Shown one piece after another: positions 26,079 to 34,759 of a DNA stretch of 64,000 bases. Each line of letters starts with the position of its first letter. Within the stretch, counting starts at the first letter, position 1. Source of the stretch: Sphingomonadales bacterium UBA7471 (GTDB lineage Bacteria > Pseudomonadota > Alphaproteobacteria > Sphingomonadales > Sphingomonadaceae); NCBI GenBank assembly GCA_002479765.1, contig DLOZ01000004.1, forward strand, positions 110,795 to 174,794, read 5' to 3'. The notes under the pieces were generated by a model, which ran no database searches, was not told the DNA's origin, and saw only the letters and a list, made by a program, of their open reading frames with translations. A program made the translations under genes and the position numbers.

Positions 26079-26204
26079 TATATTGACTCGTCCATGTCAG
26101 CGCGATCTGCGCCAACCCCATGTTAGCTATTACCGGCTACATTGCCCCACATATAGACGCAGTTTTTGCGTGCAAGCATCGCCGATGAAATAACGGACAT
26201 TTGA

Positions 26205-26876
26205 TTATGAGAGGTTTCGCAAAGCCGCGATCAGATCATCAAAATGGTCGATGATGGCATCTGCGCCCATATCCTCCACTGGCCCGTGCAGAAAACCAAA
26301 GCTAACGGCCACACTCGGCACATCGGCATTTTTCGCGGCCATGATGTCGTAAATGGAATCGCCAATATAGGCCGCACGTCCGCCGCCGCATCTTTTGACC
26401 ATTTCAAAGATGGGTGCGCCGGATGGTTTGGCATTTTCTTTGCCCAACGTGTCCGCACCCAAAATGCAGCCCATACGATGCGCAAGGTTCAGGTCGTTGA
26501 GCAACTTGACCGCCAGGCTTTCGAACTTGTTGGTCACAACCGCGTACCGCACACCCATTGCATCCAGCGTGTCCAGCACATTGAGGGCACCGTCGAAGGG
26601 CCGGCTGTGGACCGACACATTGGCTTCATAATAAGCCAACATCTGGCGGTAGAGCGGCTTAAAATCGCCGTCGGGAATGCCGCCCGTTGCCTCCAGTCCC
26701 TGTTGCAACATCAGCTTCGCCCCGCCGCCGATATGTTGCTTAACCGTTTCAGCCGAAAGGGTGGGTCTGCCGACGCTGGTGAGGACATGGTTGACCGCGG
26801 CGGTGAGGTCGCCGCTGGTATCCACTAAAGTACCGTCAAGGTCGAAGCCGATGATGTCGAAAGGAATTTTGGTCAT
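26205..26876 (-). CDS. gph: Phosphoglycolate phosphatase, HAD family
   Basis: A 223-residue HAD hydrolase. Seen: motif I DLDGTLVDT (nucleophile Asp), motif II Thr in VVTNK, a conserved Lys in NAKPSGAPIF, and motif III YIGDSIYD. It removes phosphate from 2-phosphoglycolate formed in DNA repair and oxygenase side reactions. The frame is open to 27107, but ATG 26876 with gggag six bases upstream gives the family start. It diverges from glmU (61 bp between starts). HAD substrate assignment from sequence alone is moderate. Confidence 0.85.
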   Translation of the reverse strand: MTKIPFDIIGFDLDGTLVDTSGDLTAAVNHVLTSVGRPTLSAETVKQHIGGGAKLMLQQGLEATGGIPDGDFKPLYRQMLAYYEANVSVHSRPFDGALNVLDTLDAMGVRYAVVTNKFESLAVKLLNDLNLAHRMGCILGADTLGKENAKPSGAPIFEMVKRCGGGRAAYIGDSIYDIMAAKNADVPSVAVSFGFLHGPVEDMGADAIIDHFDDLIAALRNLS

Positions 26877-26937
26877 ATCACTCCCAAATGGCTGCAAGTT
26901 CTGGAAACCGCAACAATTTGCTGGCATGACAATGCAC

Positions 26938-28284
26938 ATGACTGAATTAGCTGCCATCATCCTTGCCGCGGGCAAGGGCACTCGCATGAAATCCGATCTG
27001 CACAAGGTCCTGCATCCTATCGCTGGCCGGCCAATGCTGATGCACCTGATGGCGTCGGTTGATGCCTTAAGTCCTGCCAAAAAGGTTGTTGTTGTTGGCA
27101 GCGGCAAGGATCAGCTTGAAGCTGCCTTGGCAGGGTCCGCAGAATTGGCCGTGCAAGAACCGCAACATGGAACAGGCCATGCCGTGCAGCAGGCGCAAGG
27201 CGCATTGGCTGGCTTTGATGGCGATGTCCTCATTCTCTACGGCGATGTTCCGTTCGTGCCGACGGCAACCATGCAGGCGATGGTCGAACGGCTGAACGCC
27301 GCCGACGCGCCTGCCGTGGTTGTATTGGCGTTCGCGCCGGAGGACCCAACAGGCTATGGCCGCGTGATTGTCGAAGGCGGCCGCATCGTGAAAATGGTCG
27401 AACAGAAGGATGCGACCGACGCTGAAAAAGCGGTGAAGCTGTCCAATTCCGGCCTGATGGCGGTCAAGTCACGCGATCTGTTTGGATTGCTCGACCGCGT
27501 GACGGACGACAATGCGCAGAAGGAATATTATCTCACCGACATCGTCAACATCGCGAACGCCGATGGCCGTGTTTGCGTTGCAGTCACCACGGATCCCTTT
27601 GATGTTGCGGGTATCAACAGCCGCGCACAATTGGCCGAGATGGAGGCCGAATGGCAAAAGCGTCGCCGCGTGCAGGCGATGGACGACGGCGCAACCTTGA
27701 TCGCGCCGGAAACCGTTTGGTTCACATGGGACACGCAAATTGGCCGCGATGTCCTGATTGAACCCAATGTGTTCTTCGGTCCCGGCGTGCGCATCGCTGA
27801 TAACGTCAAAATTCGCGCGAACAGCCATATCGAAGGCGCGCAAATCGCCAGCGGTTGCGAAGTTGGTCCTTTCGCCCGGTTGCGGCCCGGCACGGTGTTG
27901 GAAGAAAAAGCCAAAATCGGCAATTTCGTCGAAACCAAGAAAGCGCATCTGGGCAAGGGCGCAAAGGCCAACCATCTCACCTATCTTGGCGATGCGACAA
28001 TCGGTGCAGGCGCAAATATCGGCGCGGGCACGATTACGTGTAATTATGACGGCTATTTCAAATATCAGACGGTGATTGGCGAAGGCGCTTTCATTGGTTC
28101 CAACAGCGCCCTCATCGCGCCGGTAAAAATCGGCCGCGATGCGATCGTCGCGGCAGGTAGCGCCGTGTCCCGCGACGTCGCCGACGGCGAACTCCGCATG
28201 GTCCGCGCCGAACAGCTGGTAAAGCCCGGCTGGGCGGACCGTTTCCACGATGCGATGCGGAAGAAGAAGGCGGAAAAGAAGTGA
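26938..28284 (+). CDS. glmU: Bifunctional GlmU: UDP-N-acetylglucosamine pyrophosphorylase / glucosamine-1-phosphate N-acetyltransferase
   Basis: A 448-residue two-domain enzyme that makes UDP-GlcNAc for peptidoglycan and LPS. The N-terminal uridylyltransferase has AAIILAAGKGTRMKSD and QHGTGHAVQQA. The C-terminal left-handed beta-helix has RPGTVLEEKAKIGNFVETKKA, ANHLTYLGDATIG and NYDGYFKYQT, with the acetyltransferase His implied in this block. ATG codons at 26926, 26932 and 26938 are all possible. I chose 26938 because MTELAAIILAAG matches family length. No clear ribosome site precedes any of them. Confidence 0.95.
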   Translation: MTELAAIILAAGKGTRMKSDLHKVLHPIAGRPMLMHLMASVDALSPAKKVVVVGSGKDQLEAALAGSAELAVQEPQHGTGHAVQQAQGALAGFDGDVLILYGDVPFVPTATMQAMVERLNAADAPAVVVLAFAPEDPTGYGRVIVEGGRIVKMVEQKDATDAEKAVKLSNSGLMAVKSRDLFGLLDRVTDDNAQKEYYLTDIVNIANADGRVCVAVTTDPFDVAGINSRAQLAEMEAEWQKRRRVQAMDDGATLIAPETVWFTWDTQIGRDVLIEPNVFFGPGVRIADNVKIRANSHIEGAQIASGCEVGPFARLRPGTVLEEKAKIGNFVETKKAHLGKGAKANHLTYLGDATIGAGANIGAGTITCNYDGYFKYQTVIGEGAFIGSNSALIAPVKIGRDAIVAAGSAVSRDVADGELRMVRAEQLVKPGWADRFHDAMRKKKAEKK

Positions 28285-28327
28285 GGCTTGATTTTCAAGG
28301 CAAATACCCAAATTACTTATGATTATA

Positions 28328-28361
28328 TTGACATGATATCATGATATGATATCAATATATC
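28328..28361 (+). promoter_or_regulatory. Promoter and AT-rich operator of the toxin-antitoxin pair
   Basis: TTGACA (28328-28333) and TATCAA (28350-28355) sit 16 bases apart. Two copies of the palindrome TGATATCA (28334-28341 and 28347-28354) lie between and over them, 13 bp centre to centre, as expected for a ribbon-helix-helix autorepressor. The predicted transcript would begin close to or at the antitoxin ATG. Confidence 0.6.
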
Positions 28362-28634
28362 ATGACTCGAATCCTCGCCGATTTGCCTGATGAAGACATC
28401 AAATGGCTCGACCAACTTGCTTCCGAGCAGGGCAAGTCGCGTGCGGCGGTATTACGCGAGGCAGTCGAAGCATATCGCGCTGAAAGTCGCAAAGAGGGCT
28501 TCGAGAAATATTTCGGCCTTTGGGAACGGTACGGCTCGACTGTCGATGGCCTTGAGTATGAGCGGCAGTTGCGCGACGAATGGCCCGACGTCAGTGACGT
28601 TGCGCCTGCCAAAAAGAAACGCAGTGCTGCGTGA
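28362..28634 (+). CDS. Antitoxin, ribbon-helix-helix (CopG-like), VapB role
   Basis: A 90-residue protein. The first 45 residues (TRILADLPDEDIKWLDQLASEQ then SRAAVLREAVEAYRAE) match the ribbon-helix-helix DNA-binding fold. The C-terminal half is charged and should wrap the toxin. The start has no Shine-Dalgarno sequence and lies just downstream of the promoter and operator. It overlaps the toxin gene by GTGA. Likely acts as autorepressor and neutraliser of the PIN toxin. Confidence 0.83.
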   Translation: MTRILADLPDEDIKWLDQLASEQGKSRAAVLREAVEAYRAESRKEGFEKYFGLWERYGSTVDGLEYERQLRDEWPDVSDVAPAKKKRSAA

Positions 28635-29014
28635 GCGAGCGCTTTTTCGACACCAATATTGTTATCGACATGTTGCATAACCGGCCCGCAGCATGGGCAG
28701 AGGTGCGCAACGTCGCCCGTGCTTGGATAAGTCGGATGACATGGATTGAGGTTATGTCTGGCGTTCCAGATGATGCCGCGACCGAGACTGAAGAATTTTT
28801 GCGTCTGTTCGCCATGAGCGAGATTGACGAAGAAATTGCGCGACGTGCGTCGGCGCTTCGGCACCAGCGCAAATCACTGAAATCGCCGGACGCGATCATC
28901 CTGGCTTCGGCGCAGGTGACGGGGCGTATACTCGTCACACGAAACACCAAGGATTTTCCCGCAGAAATGCCGGGAATAAGGGTCCCCTACAAAGCAGATT
29001 GGGAAACAAAATAA
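28631..29014 (+). CDS. PIN-domain ribonuclease toxin, VapC-like
   Basis: A 127-residue PIN domain. Seen: Asp7 in FFDTNIVIDML, Glu40 in WIEV, Asp87 in KSPDAIILA and the TRNTKDF motif with Asn105 and Asp108, the usual metal-binding set for cleavage of tRNA or rRNA. GTG 28631 is the only sensible start and overlaps the antitoxin stop. Its stop codon ends one base before the glmS ATG, so the pair is inserted seamlessly into the glmU-glmS unit. Confidence 0.87.
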   Translation: MSERFFDTNIVIDMLHNRPAAWAEVRNVARAWISRMTWIEVMSGVPDDAATETEEFLRLFAMSEIDEEIARRASALRHQRKSLKSPDAIILASAQVTGRILVTRNTKDFPAEMPGIRVPYKADWETK

Positions 29015-30838
29015 ATGTGCGGAATTATCGGAATTGTTGGCAAATCTGCGGTTTCAGACCGGCTGGTCGATGGGCTGAAGCGGATGGAGTATCGGGGGTA
29101 TGACTCCGCCGGTGTGTGCACTGTGCATGATGGTCAGCTCGTCCGTCGCCGTGCAGAGGGCAAGCTTGCGAACTTGGTCAATGTTCTGAAAACGGACAAC
29201 GCGGCTGGCAACATTGGCATTGCGCATACGCGCTGGGCCACCCATGGCGCGCCGACCACGAGCAATGCGCATCCCCATGCGACGGGCGAAGTCGCGCTCG
29301 TGCACAATGGTATCATCGAAAATTTCAAGCAGCTGCGCGATGAACTCATCGCCCGCGGGCGGACATTTGAAAGCGAAACGGATACTGAGGTGGTTGCGCA
29401 TCTGGTGTCCGAACAGGTGGAGGCTGGCCATGCGCCGACCGATGCCGTGAAGGCCGTGCTGCCGCGCTTGCGCGGTGCCTTTGCACTGGCGATTGCGTTT
29501 CGCGCATGTCCCGATTTTCTGATTGGCGCGCGCCTCGGTAGCCCACTTGTTGTTGGCTATGGTGACGGCGAAACCTATTTGGGTTCGGACGCGTTGGCGC
29601 TCGCGCCGCTGACACAGAAAATCGCCTATTTGGAAGAGGGCGACTGGGTTGTTATCGCGCGCGATGGGGCGCAGATTTTCGATAAAGATAATCATCCTGT
29701 CACGCGCGAAGTCACCACCAGCGGCGTGTCCGCAGCGCAGATCGAAAAGGGCAATTACCGCCATTACATGCAGAAAGAGATTTTTGAGCAACCCACAGTG
29801 GTCGCGCAAACGCTCTCCAGCTATATCCGCCCCGTTGAACAGACCGTTGCCCTGCCGCAGATGGATTTTGATCTTGCGGGCGTGAAGCGTATTACCATCG
29901 TTGCCTGCGGCACATCCTATTATGCTGGCATGGTCGCCAAATATTGGTTTGAAACCTTCGCCCGCGTGCCCGTCGATATCGATGTCGCGTCCGAATTCCG
30001 CTACCGCGATCCGGTGTTGGAAGAAGGCGGTCTGGCGCTGTTCATTTCGCAGTCTGGCGAGACCGCAGATACGCTGGCTGCGTTGCGCCACTGTAAGGAA
30101 AATGGCCAAACCATCGCGGTCGTGGTCAACGTGCCGACATCATCAATGGCGCGTGAGGCGGACCTGTTGCTGCCGACACATGCTGGCCCCGAAATCGGCG
30201 TTGCTTCGACTAAGGCCTTCACCTGCCAACTCGCCGTGCTCGCGGCGCTTGCCGCGCATCTCGCGCGCGTCAAAGGCAAGCTGACTGCACAAGAAGAATG
30301 CGAGATTGTGCGTCATCTGATCGAAGCGCCCGCTGCCTTGAACGCCGCATTGGCACATGACGACGACATTGCGGCGATGGCACACCTCATCGCGCCTGCG
30401 CGCGACGTGCTCTACCTTGGCCGTGGCCCTGATTATCCATTGGCGATGGAAGGAGCGTTGAAGCTCAAGGAAATCAGCTACATTCATGCCGAAGGCTATG
30501 CCTCGGGTGAAATGAAGCATGGGCCAATTGCGTTGATCGACGAAGCCGTGCCCGTCATCGTCCTCGCACCAAGCGGCCCGCTGTTCGAAAAAACCGTGAG
30601 CAATATGCAGGAAGTGCGCGCGCGGGGCGGCAAGGTCGTGCTGATTTCAGATGCCGAGGGCATAGCCGAAGCGGGCGAGGGCTGTCTCGCTTCTATCGAA
30701 ATGCCCAGCGTCCACCCACTCATCGCGCCATTGGTATATGCCGTGCCTGTCCAGCTGCTCGCCTATCATGTGGCGTGCGCCAAAGGCACGGATGTCGACC
30801 AGCCACGCAATTTGGCAAAGTCTGTCACGGTGGAGTGA
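29015..30838 (+). CDS. glmS: Glutamine--fructose-6-phosphate aminotransferase (isomerizing)
   Basis: A 607-residue enzyme making glucosamine-6-phosphate, the entry step to UDP-GlcNAc. The N-terminal glutaminase has nucleophile Cys2 (MCGIIGIVG), TRWATHG and HNGIIENF. Two SIS domains carry CGTSYYAG, SQSGETADT and the C-terminal NLAKSVTVE. ATG 29015 abuts the toxin stop with no gap, so translation may depend on coupling. No room exists for a leader ribozyme. It works with GlmU upstream. Confidence 0.96.
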   Translation: MCGIIGIVGKSAVSDRLVDGLKRMEYRGYDSAGVCTVHDGQLVRRRAEGKLANLVNVLKTDNAAGNIGIAHTRWATHGAPTTSNAHPHATGEVALVHNGIIENFKQLRDELIARGRTFESETDTEVVAHLVSEQVEAGHAPTDAVKAVLPRLRGAFALAIAFRACPDFLIGARLGSPLVVGYGDGETYLGSDALALAPLTQKIAYLEEGDWVVIARDGAQIFDKDNHPVTREVTTSGVSAAQIEKGNYRHYMQKEIFEQPTVVAQTLSSYIRPVEQTVALPQMDFDLAGVKRITIVACGTSYYAGMVAKYWFETFARVPVDIDVASEFRYRDPVLEEGGLALFISQSGETADTLAALRHCKENGQTIAVVVNVPTSSMAREADLLLPTHAGPEIGVASTKAFTCQLAVLAALAAHLARVKGKLTAQEECEIVRHLIEAPAALNAALAHDDDIAAMAHLIAPARDVLYLGRGPDYPLAMEGALKLKEISYIHAEGYASGEMKHGPIALIDEAVPVIVLAPSGPLFEKTVSNMQEVRARGGKVVLISDAEGIAEAGEGCLASIEMPSVHPLIAPLVYAVPVQLLAYHVACAKGTDVDQPRNLAKSVTVE

Positions 30839-30869
30839 TGATGCGCGCGCAGATGCTATGGGTGCCCGC

Positions 30870-30986
30870 ATGAACGCTGGCAAAATCATCTTAATCGTCG
30901 TTTTATTATTGGTGGCGGTGCATCTGCTGTTGTTCGGTTACCTTAAACGACAGATTGCTGCCGCGAAACGCGACAAGGGGCTGTAG
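30870..30986 (+). CDS. Small single-pass membrane peptide, 38 aa
   Basis: From ATG 30870 the peptide has one hydrophobic segment (IILIVVLLLVAVHLLLFGYL) followed by a basic tail (KRQIAAAKRDKGL). This is a typical small inner-membrane protein with the C-terminus in the cytoplasm. It lies 31 bases after glmS in the same direction. An alternative in-frame start is ATG 30858. No function is assigned. Confidence 0.45.
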   Translation: MNAGKIILIVVLLLVAVHLLLFGYLKRQIAAAKRDKGL

Positions 30987-31040
30987 CCACTACGCGTCCA
31001 TGCGCCGATATCAGGGGTGATACAGCAGCGGTCGCACGGG

Positions 31041-31069
31041 TTGATTTGCCATATTTGCAAGCTTATAGC
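31041..31069 (+). promoter_or_regulatory. Putative sigma-70-type promoter of argD
   Basis: TTGATT (31041-31046), 17-base spacer, TATAGC (31064-31069). A start near 31076 would place the following hairpin at the very 5' end of the argD leader. Confidence 0.45.
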
Positions 31070-31083
31070 GGTAGGGCAAAACA

Positions 31084-31107
31084 AGCGGTCCCGCGGGGCC
31101 GCTTTTT
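31084..31107 (+). terminator. Intrinsic terminator or attenuator between the glmS region and argD
   Basis: AGCGGTCC pairs with GGGCCGCT (one G-T pair) around a short loop and is followed by five T. It lies 44 bases before argD. It may simply end the glmS transcript, or, with the promoter just upstream, attenuate argD. Confidence 0.6.
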
Positions 31108-31151
31108 GGCTTTTGGAATATGCCAAGCATTTGGTTGGAAGGAAATATACC

Positions 31152-32339
31152 ATGTCGATCACGCCTTTGATGCCTGTCTATCCGCGTTGCGGTTTCCGAC
31201 CGGTGCGCGGCGAGGGCGCTTGGTTGATTTCCGAAGACGGCAGCCGCGCGCTTGATTTCGCAGCGGGCATCGCTGTGAACTTGCTGGGGCACGGCCACCC
31301 GCATTTGACCAAAGCCATTCAGGATCAGGCAGCGACGCTGATCCATGTATCGAACCTCTATGGCAGCCCGCAGGGTGAGGCATTTGCCCAGCGGCTGGTG
31401 GATACAACTTTTGCGGACACCGTGTTTTTCACAAACTCGGGCGCAGAAGCTGTCGAGTGCGCGATCAAGACCGCACGCGCGTACCACCAGAGCCAAGGCA
31501 GCGACCGCTTTGAAATCATCACCTTCAAAAACGCCTTTCATGGCCGCACGATGGCGACGATTTCTGCCAGCAATCAGGAAAAGATGCACAAAGGCTTTCT
31601 GCCGTTGCTCGAAGGTTTCAAATATGTCGACTTCGACGATCTTGAAGGCGCTAAGGCTGCATTAGGACCCAAGACCGCGGCCTTCCTCGTAGAACCCATT
31701 CAAGGGGAGGGCGGCGTACGCCCTGCGTCGGACGCCTTTATACAGGGCCTGCGCGCGCTGGCCGACGAACATGGCATCATGCTCATCCTCGACGAAGTCC
31801 AGTGCGGTGTTGCGCGCTCGGGGACGCTTTATGCCTATGAACAATATGGCATCACGCCAGATATTATGGCGACGGCAAAGGGCTTGGGCGGCGGTTTCCC
31901 TGTGGGTGCCTGCTTGGCGACCGAAGAGGCCGCCCGCGGCATGGTCGTCGGGACGCACGGTTCGACCTATGGCGGCAACCCATTTGCGATGGCGGCATGC
32001 CAGGCGGTGTGGGATGTCGTGGCGAATGACGAATTCCTCGAAAATGTACGCGCGACGGGCGATAAATTGCGCAGCTCACTTGAACAGTTCATTGGTAACT
32101 ATCCCGATCTGTTTACCGGCGTGCGTGGCAAGGGCTTGATGCTGGGCGTGATGATGACGCACGAAACGCGGGCGTTCGTTGCGCATTTGCGGGACAATCA
32201 TGGGCTGCTGTTGGTTGCCGCTGGTGACAACACCTTCCGTGTGCTGCCGCCGTTGAACATTACCGATACCGAAATCCAGATTTTCATGGAAAAGCTTTCG
32301 GCTGGCGCGGCAAGTTACCAGGTGCCGCAGGCGGCATGA
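31152..32339 (+). CDS. argD: Acetylornithine / succinyldiaminopimelate aminotransferase
   Basis: A 395-residue class III PLP aminotransferase. Seen: NLLGHGHPHLTKA, FFTNSGAEAVECAIK, FHGRTMATISA, LDEVQCGVARSG and the PLP Lys243 in ATAKGLGGGFPVGA. It converts N-acetylglutamate semialdehyde to acetylornithine. ATG 31152 is chosen over the open frame to 31017 by ggaagg about ten bases upstream. It overlaps argF by ATGA. Confidence 0.93.
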   Translation: MSITPLMPVYPRCGFRPVRGEGAWLISEDGSRALDFAAGIAVNLLGHGHPHLTKAIQDQAATLIHVSNLYGSPQGEAFAQRLVDTTFADTVFFTNSGAEAVECAIKTARAYHQSQGSDRFEIITFKNAFHGRTMATISASNQEKMHKGFLPLLEGFKYVDFDDLEGAKAALGPKTAAFLVEPIQGEGGVRPASDAFIQGLRALADEHGIMLILDEVQCGVARSGTLYAYEQYGITPDIMATAKGLGGGFPVGACLATEEAARGMVVGTHGSTYGGNPFAMAACQAVWDVVANDEFLENVRATGDKLRSSLEQFIGNYPDLFTGVRGKGLMLGVMMTHETRAFVAHLRDNHGLLLVAAGDNTFRVLPPLNITDTEIQIFMEKLSAGAASYQVPQAA

Positions 32340-33262
32340 CCCGTCATTTCCTCAATCTGGCGGATGCTGGCGGCGATGCGATTGCTGCCATGCTGAACGA
32401 CGCCATTGATCGCAAAGCCGCACGGCGAGGCTGGCCAAAGGGCAAGGCAGATGCGGATGCGCCATTGGCCGGGCATACGCTCGCGATGGTGTTCGAAAAA
32501 AATTCGACACGCACGCGAACGTCATTTGAAATGGCGATGAAGCAACTGGGCGGCGACAGTATTTTTATGGCGTCTGGCCAAATGCAGCTGGGGCGCGGTG
32601 AATCTATCGCCGATACCGCACGCGTTTTGTCGCGCTATGTCGACGCCATCATGATCCGCACCGATGATCATGCCAAGGTGGAAGAGCTCGCGCATCACGC
32701 CAGCGTGCCTGTGATCAACGGACTGACCGATTTGTCACACCCGTGCCAGATTGTGGCTGACCTGTTGACGATAACCGAGCATGGAAAGGCGTTGCCCGGG
32801 CTTGAGCTTGCGTGGCTGGGCGATGGTAACAATGTCCTCAACTCCATCGTTGAGGCTGCGGGATTGTTGAAGTTCAACGTGCGGATTGCCGTGCCACAGG
32901 GTTATGAAAGCGACGATAGCTTTATCGAAAGTGCGCGCGCGGCGGGCGCAAACGTTACGCTCACCCGCGACGCTACCGAAGCGGTACGTGGCGCAGACGT
33001 GATTGTCACCGACACCTGGGTGTCGATGGGGCAAGAGCATGCCCACAACAAAATAGCCGCGATGATGCCTTATCAGGTAAATGAACAGCTTATGGCTATG
33101 GCGAAGGCTGATGCCAAATTTTTGCACTGTCTGCCTGCGCACCGTGGCGAGGAAGTCACCGACGCCGTGATCGATGGACCGCAGTCGGTCATCTGGGACG
33201 AGGCCGAAAACCGGCTACACGCGCAAAAATCCATCTTACGCTGGTGTTTTGGCCAAATTTAA
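32336..33262 (+). CDS. argF: Ornithine carbamoyltransferase
   Basis: A 308-residue enzyme that forms citrulline from ornithine and carbamoyl phosphate. Seen: the carbamoyl-phosphate site STRTRTS (from residue 57), HPCQIVADLLT, the ornithine loop DTWVSMGQE and HCLPAHRGEEV. ATG overlaps the argD stop, and its own stop overlaps the next start (TAATG). argD-argF-hslO is therefore one coupled operon. Confidence 0.95.
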   Translation: MTRHFLNLADAGGDAIAAMLNDAIDRKAARRGWPKGKADADAPLAGHTLAMVFEKNSTRTRTSFEMAMKQLGGDSIFMASGQMQLGRGESIADTARVLSRYVDAIMIRTDDHAKVEELAHHASVPVINGLTDLSHPCQIVADLLTITEHGKALPGLELAWLGDGNNVLNSIVEAAGLLKFNVRIAVPQGYESDDSFIESARAAGANVTLTRDATEAVRGADVIVTDTWVSMGQEHAHNKIAAMMPYQVNEQLMAMAKADAKFLHCLPAHRGEEVTDAVIDGPQSVIWDEAENRLHAQKSILRWCFGQI

Positions 33263-34182
33263 TGGCTGGGCAGTCGGAAACTTTTTGTAATCAGCCTTTG
33301 CGCTTTTCCATTCCGACCCGTGACGCACGCGGACGGTTGGTGCGGCTTGACGAAGTGTTGGCTGAAATATTGGCCGCGCATGCTTATCCGCCGCTCATTG
33401 AGAAAACGCTCGCAGAGGCACTTGTGCTCACGGCATTGCTGGGCGCTTCGCTGAAGGAAGAGGGCAGCCAGCTCACATTACAGACGCAAACCGAAAAGGG
33501 TGCCATTCGTTTGCTGGCCTGCGATTATAAGGACGGTGCGTTGCGCGGATATGCGCAGTTCGATCCAGCGACTGTCGCTGCGCTGCCCGACGATGCCACA
33601 TTATTTGGTATCTTCGGTAAAGGCTATCTTGCCATCACCTTCGACCGGATGAAGCCAGCGGTTGAGGGCGGCGGCCGGTATCAAGGTATTGTACCGCTTG
33701 AGGGCGATACGCTGGCGGATGCCGCCGCGAACTATTTCGTGCAGTCTGAACAAATTCCGACGCTCATTCGCGTTGCGGTTGATCATGTGAACGGCCGCTG
33801 TGTGGCTGGCGGGCTGCTTGTCCAGCATCTCCCGGAAGGCGAAGAAGGCCGCGAACGTCTTCATGTCCGGCTGGACCATCCCGAATGGGCGCATGTGGAA
33901 ATCATTGCCTCTACCATCGCCCGCGCCGAACTTGCCGATCCGTCATTGCCACTGGAAGAAATCGTCTGGCGTTTGTTCCATGAGGAACAGGAAGTGCGCA
34001 TTGAACAAGGCGACCCGCTGTCCAAGGGCTGTCGCTGTGATCCTGTGCATATCAGGGACGTCATTGCAAAATTTCCGGCAGAAGACCGTGCGGAGATGGC
34101 CGATGATGCCGGAGATATCGTGGTAGATTGCGAATTTTGCTCGCGCCGCTTTCCGGTGAGTTTGGCGAGTTTCAATAACTGA
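33262..34182 (+). CDS. hslO: Redox-regulated chaperone Hsp33
   Basis: A 306-residue holdase activated by oxidation. The C-terminal zinc site is complete, CxC (Cys257, Cys259) and CxxC (Cys290, Cys293) in KGCRCDP and DCEFC. A longer frame could begin at GTG 33244, but ATG 33262 overlaps the argF stop and gives the expected length. No separate ribosome site is visible, which is consistent with translational coupling. Confidence 0.92.
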   Translation: MAGQSETFCNQPLRFSIPTRDARGRLVRLDEVLAEILAAHAYPPLIEKTLAEALVLTALLGASLKEEGSQLTLQTQTEKGAIRLLACDYKDGALRGYAQFDPATVAALPDDATLFGIFGKGYLAITFDRMKPAVEGGGRYQGIVPLEGDTLADAAANYFVQSEQIPTLIRVAVDHVNGRCVAGGLLVQHLPEGEEGRERLHVRLDHPEWAHVEIIASTIARAELADPSLPLEEIVWRLFHEEQEVRIEQGDPLSKGCRCDPVHIRDVIAKFPAEDRAEMADDAGDIVVDCEFCSRRFPVSLASFNN

Positions 34183-34318
34183 TAGAGGCGATTGGGCCGA
34201 TCGGGTCATTCATCGTTCATGGACCATATTCTATCATGCAAAATGTAGCATTTTGTGGTATGTCCCGAAAATAAACAGGCCATTTCAATGAAAATGGCGG
34301 GTTTATGGATTGAAGCTT

Positions 34319-34726
34319 ATGACATTGAAACTCTCCCAATATCATCTCGTTGGCGCCATTTTACTGTCGCTCACTTCAACCTCACTTGCGTTCGCAAACG
34401 CAAATGATTTGTCGTTATTGCACACGCTGGAACGGGGGCAGTGGAGTTTCCGGGCCGTTGGGGCTGAGGCGCCATTAACAAAAATCTGTCTTGGTAACCC
34501 AGAGCTGCTCACCCAAATCCAGCATTCCGGTGTCGCCTGTGAGCGGTACGTTGTCCGTTCAACCGTCAATTCAGTTACGGTCAGCTACACATGCAAAGGT
34601 CAAGGACAAGGCCTGACGACCATCCGTAAGGAATCCAACCGGATCATCCACATTCAGTCGCAGGGCATTCACAATAATGCGCCGTTTTCGTTTTCGGTCG
34701 AAGGCCGAAAGATTGGCCCTTGCTAG
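34319..34726 (+). CDS. Secreted DUF3617-like protein
   Basis: A 135-residue protein with a Sec signal peptide (LVGAILLSLTSTSLAFA) and four conserved-looking cysteines (KICLGNP, VACERYV, YTCKGQG and the terminal GPC). The pattern LERGQWSFRA...CLGNPELLTQIQHSG...CERY...YTCKGQGQG...IHIQSQGI fits the DUF3617 group of small periplasmic proteins, function unknown. The frame also allows TTG 34310. A small inverted repeat (arms 34239-34245 and 34249-34255) lies upstream. Confidence 0.6.
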   Translation: MTLKLSQYHLVGAILLSLTSTSLAFANANDLSLLHTLERGQWSFRAVGAEAPLTKICLGNPELLTQIQHSGVACERYVVRSTVNSVTVSYTCKGQGQGLTTIRKESNRIIHIQSQGIHNNAPFSFSVEGRKIGPC

Positions 34727-34759
34727 GCCAATCGCCGTCGTCGCGGCGTTTATGAATTA

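Noticed and set aside
27469..28311. 280-codon ORF on the minus strand opposite glmU
   Set aside because: It is a shadow of glmU's GC-biased codons. GlmU has full catalytic motifs across this span and the antisense product resembles nothing.
28320..29014. Genomic island or prophage carrying the toxin-antitoxin pair
   Set aside because: No integrase, att-like repeats or phage genes flank it. Only the roughly 700-bp module is present between housekeeping genes.
28985..29015. glmS ribozyme or leader riboswitch
   Set aside because: The toxin gene ends directly at the glmS start codon, so there is no leader, and that ribozyme is known from Gram-positive bacteria.
29054..30109. 351-codon ORF antisense to glmS
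   Set aside because: Same cause; glmS is intact and conserved over the whole region.
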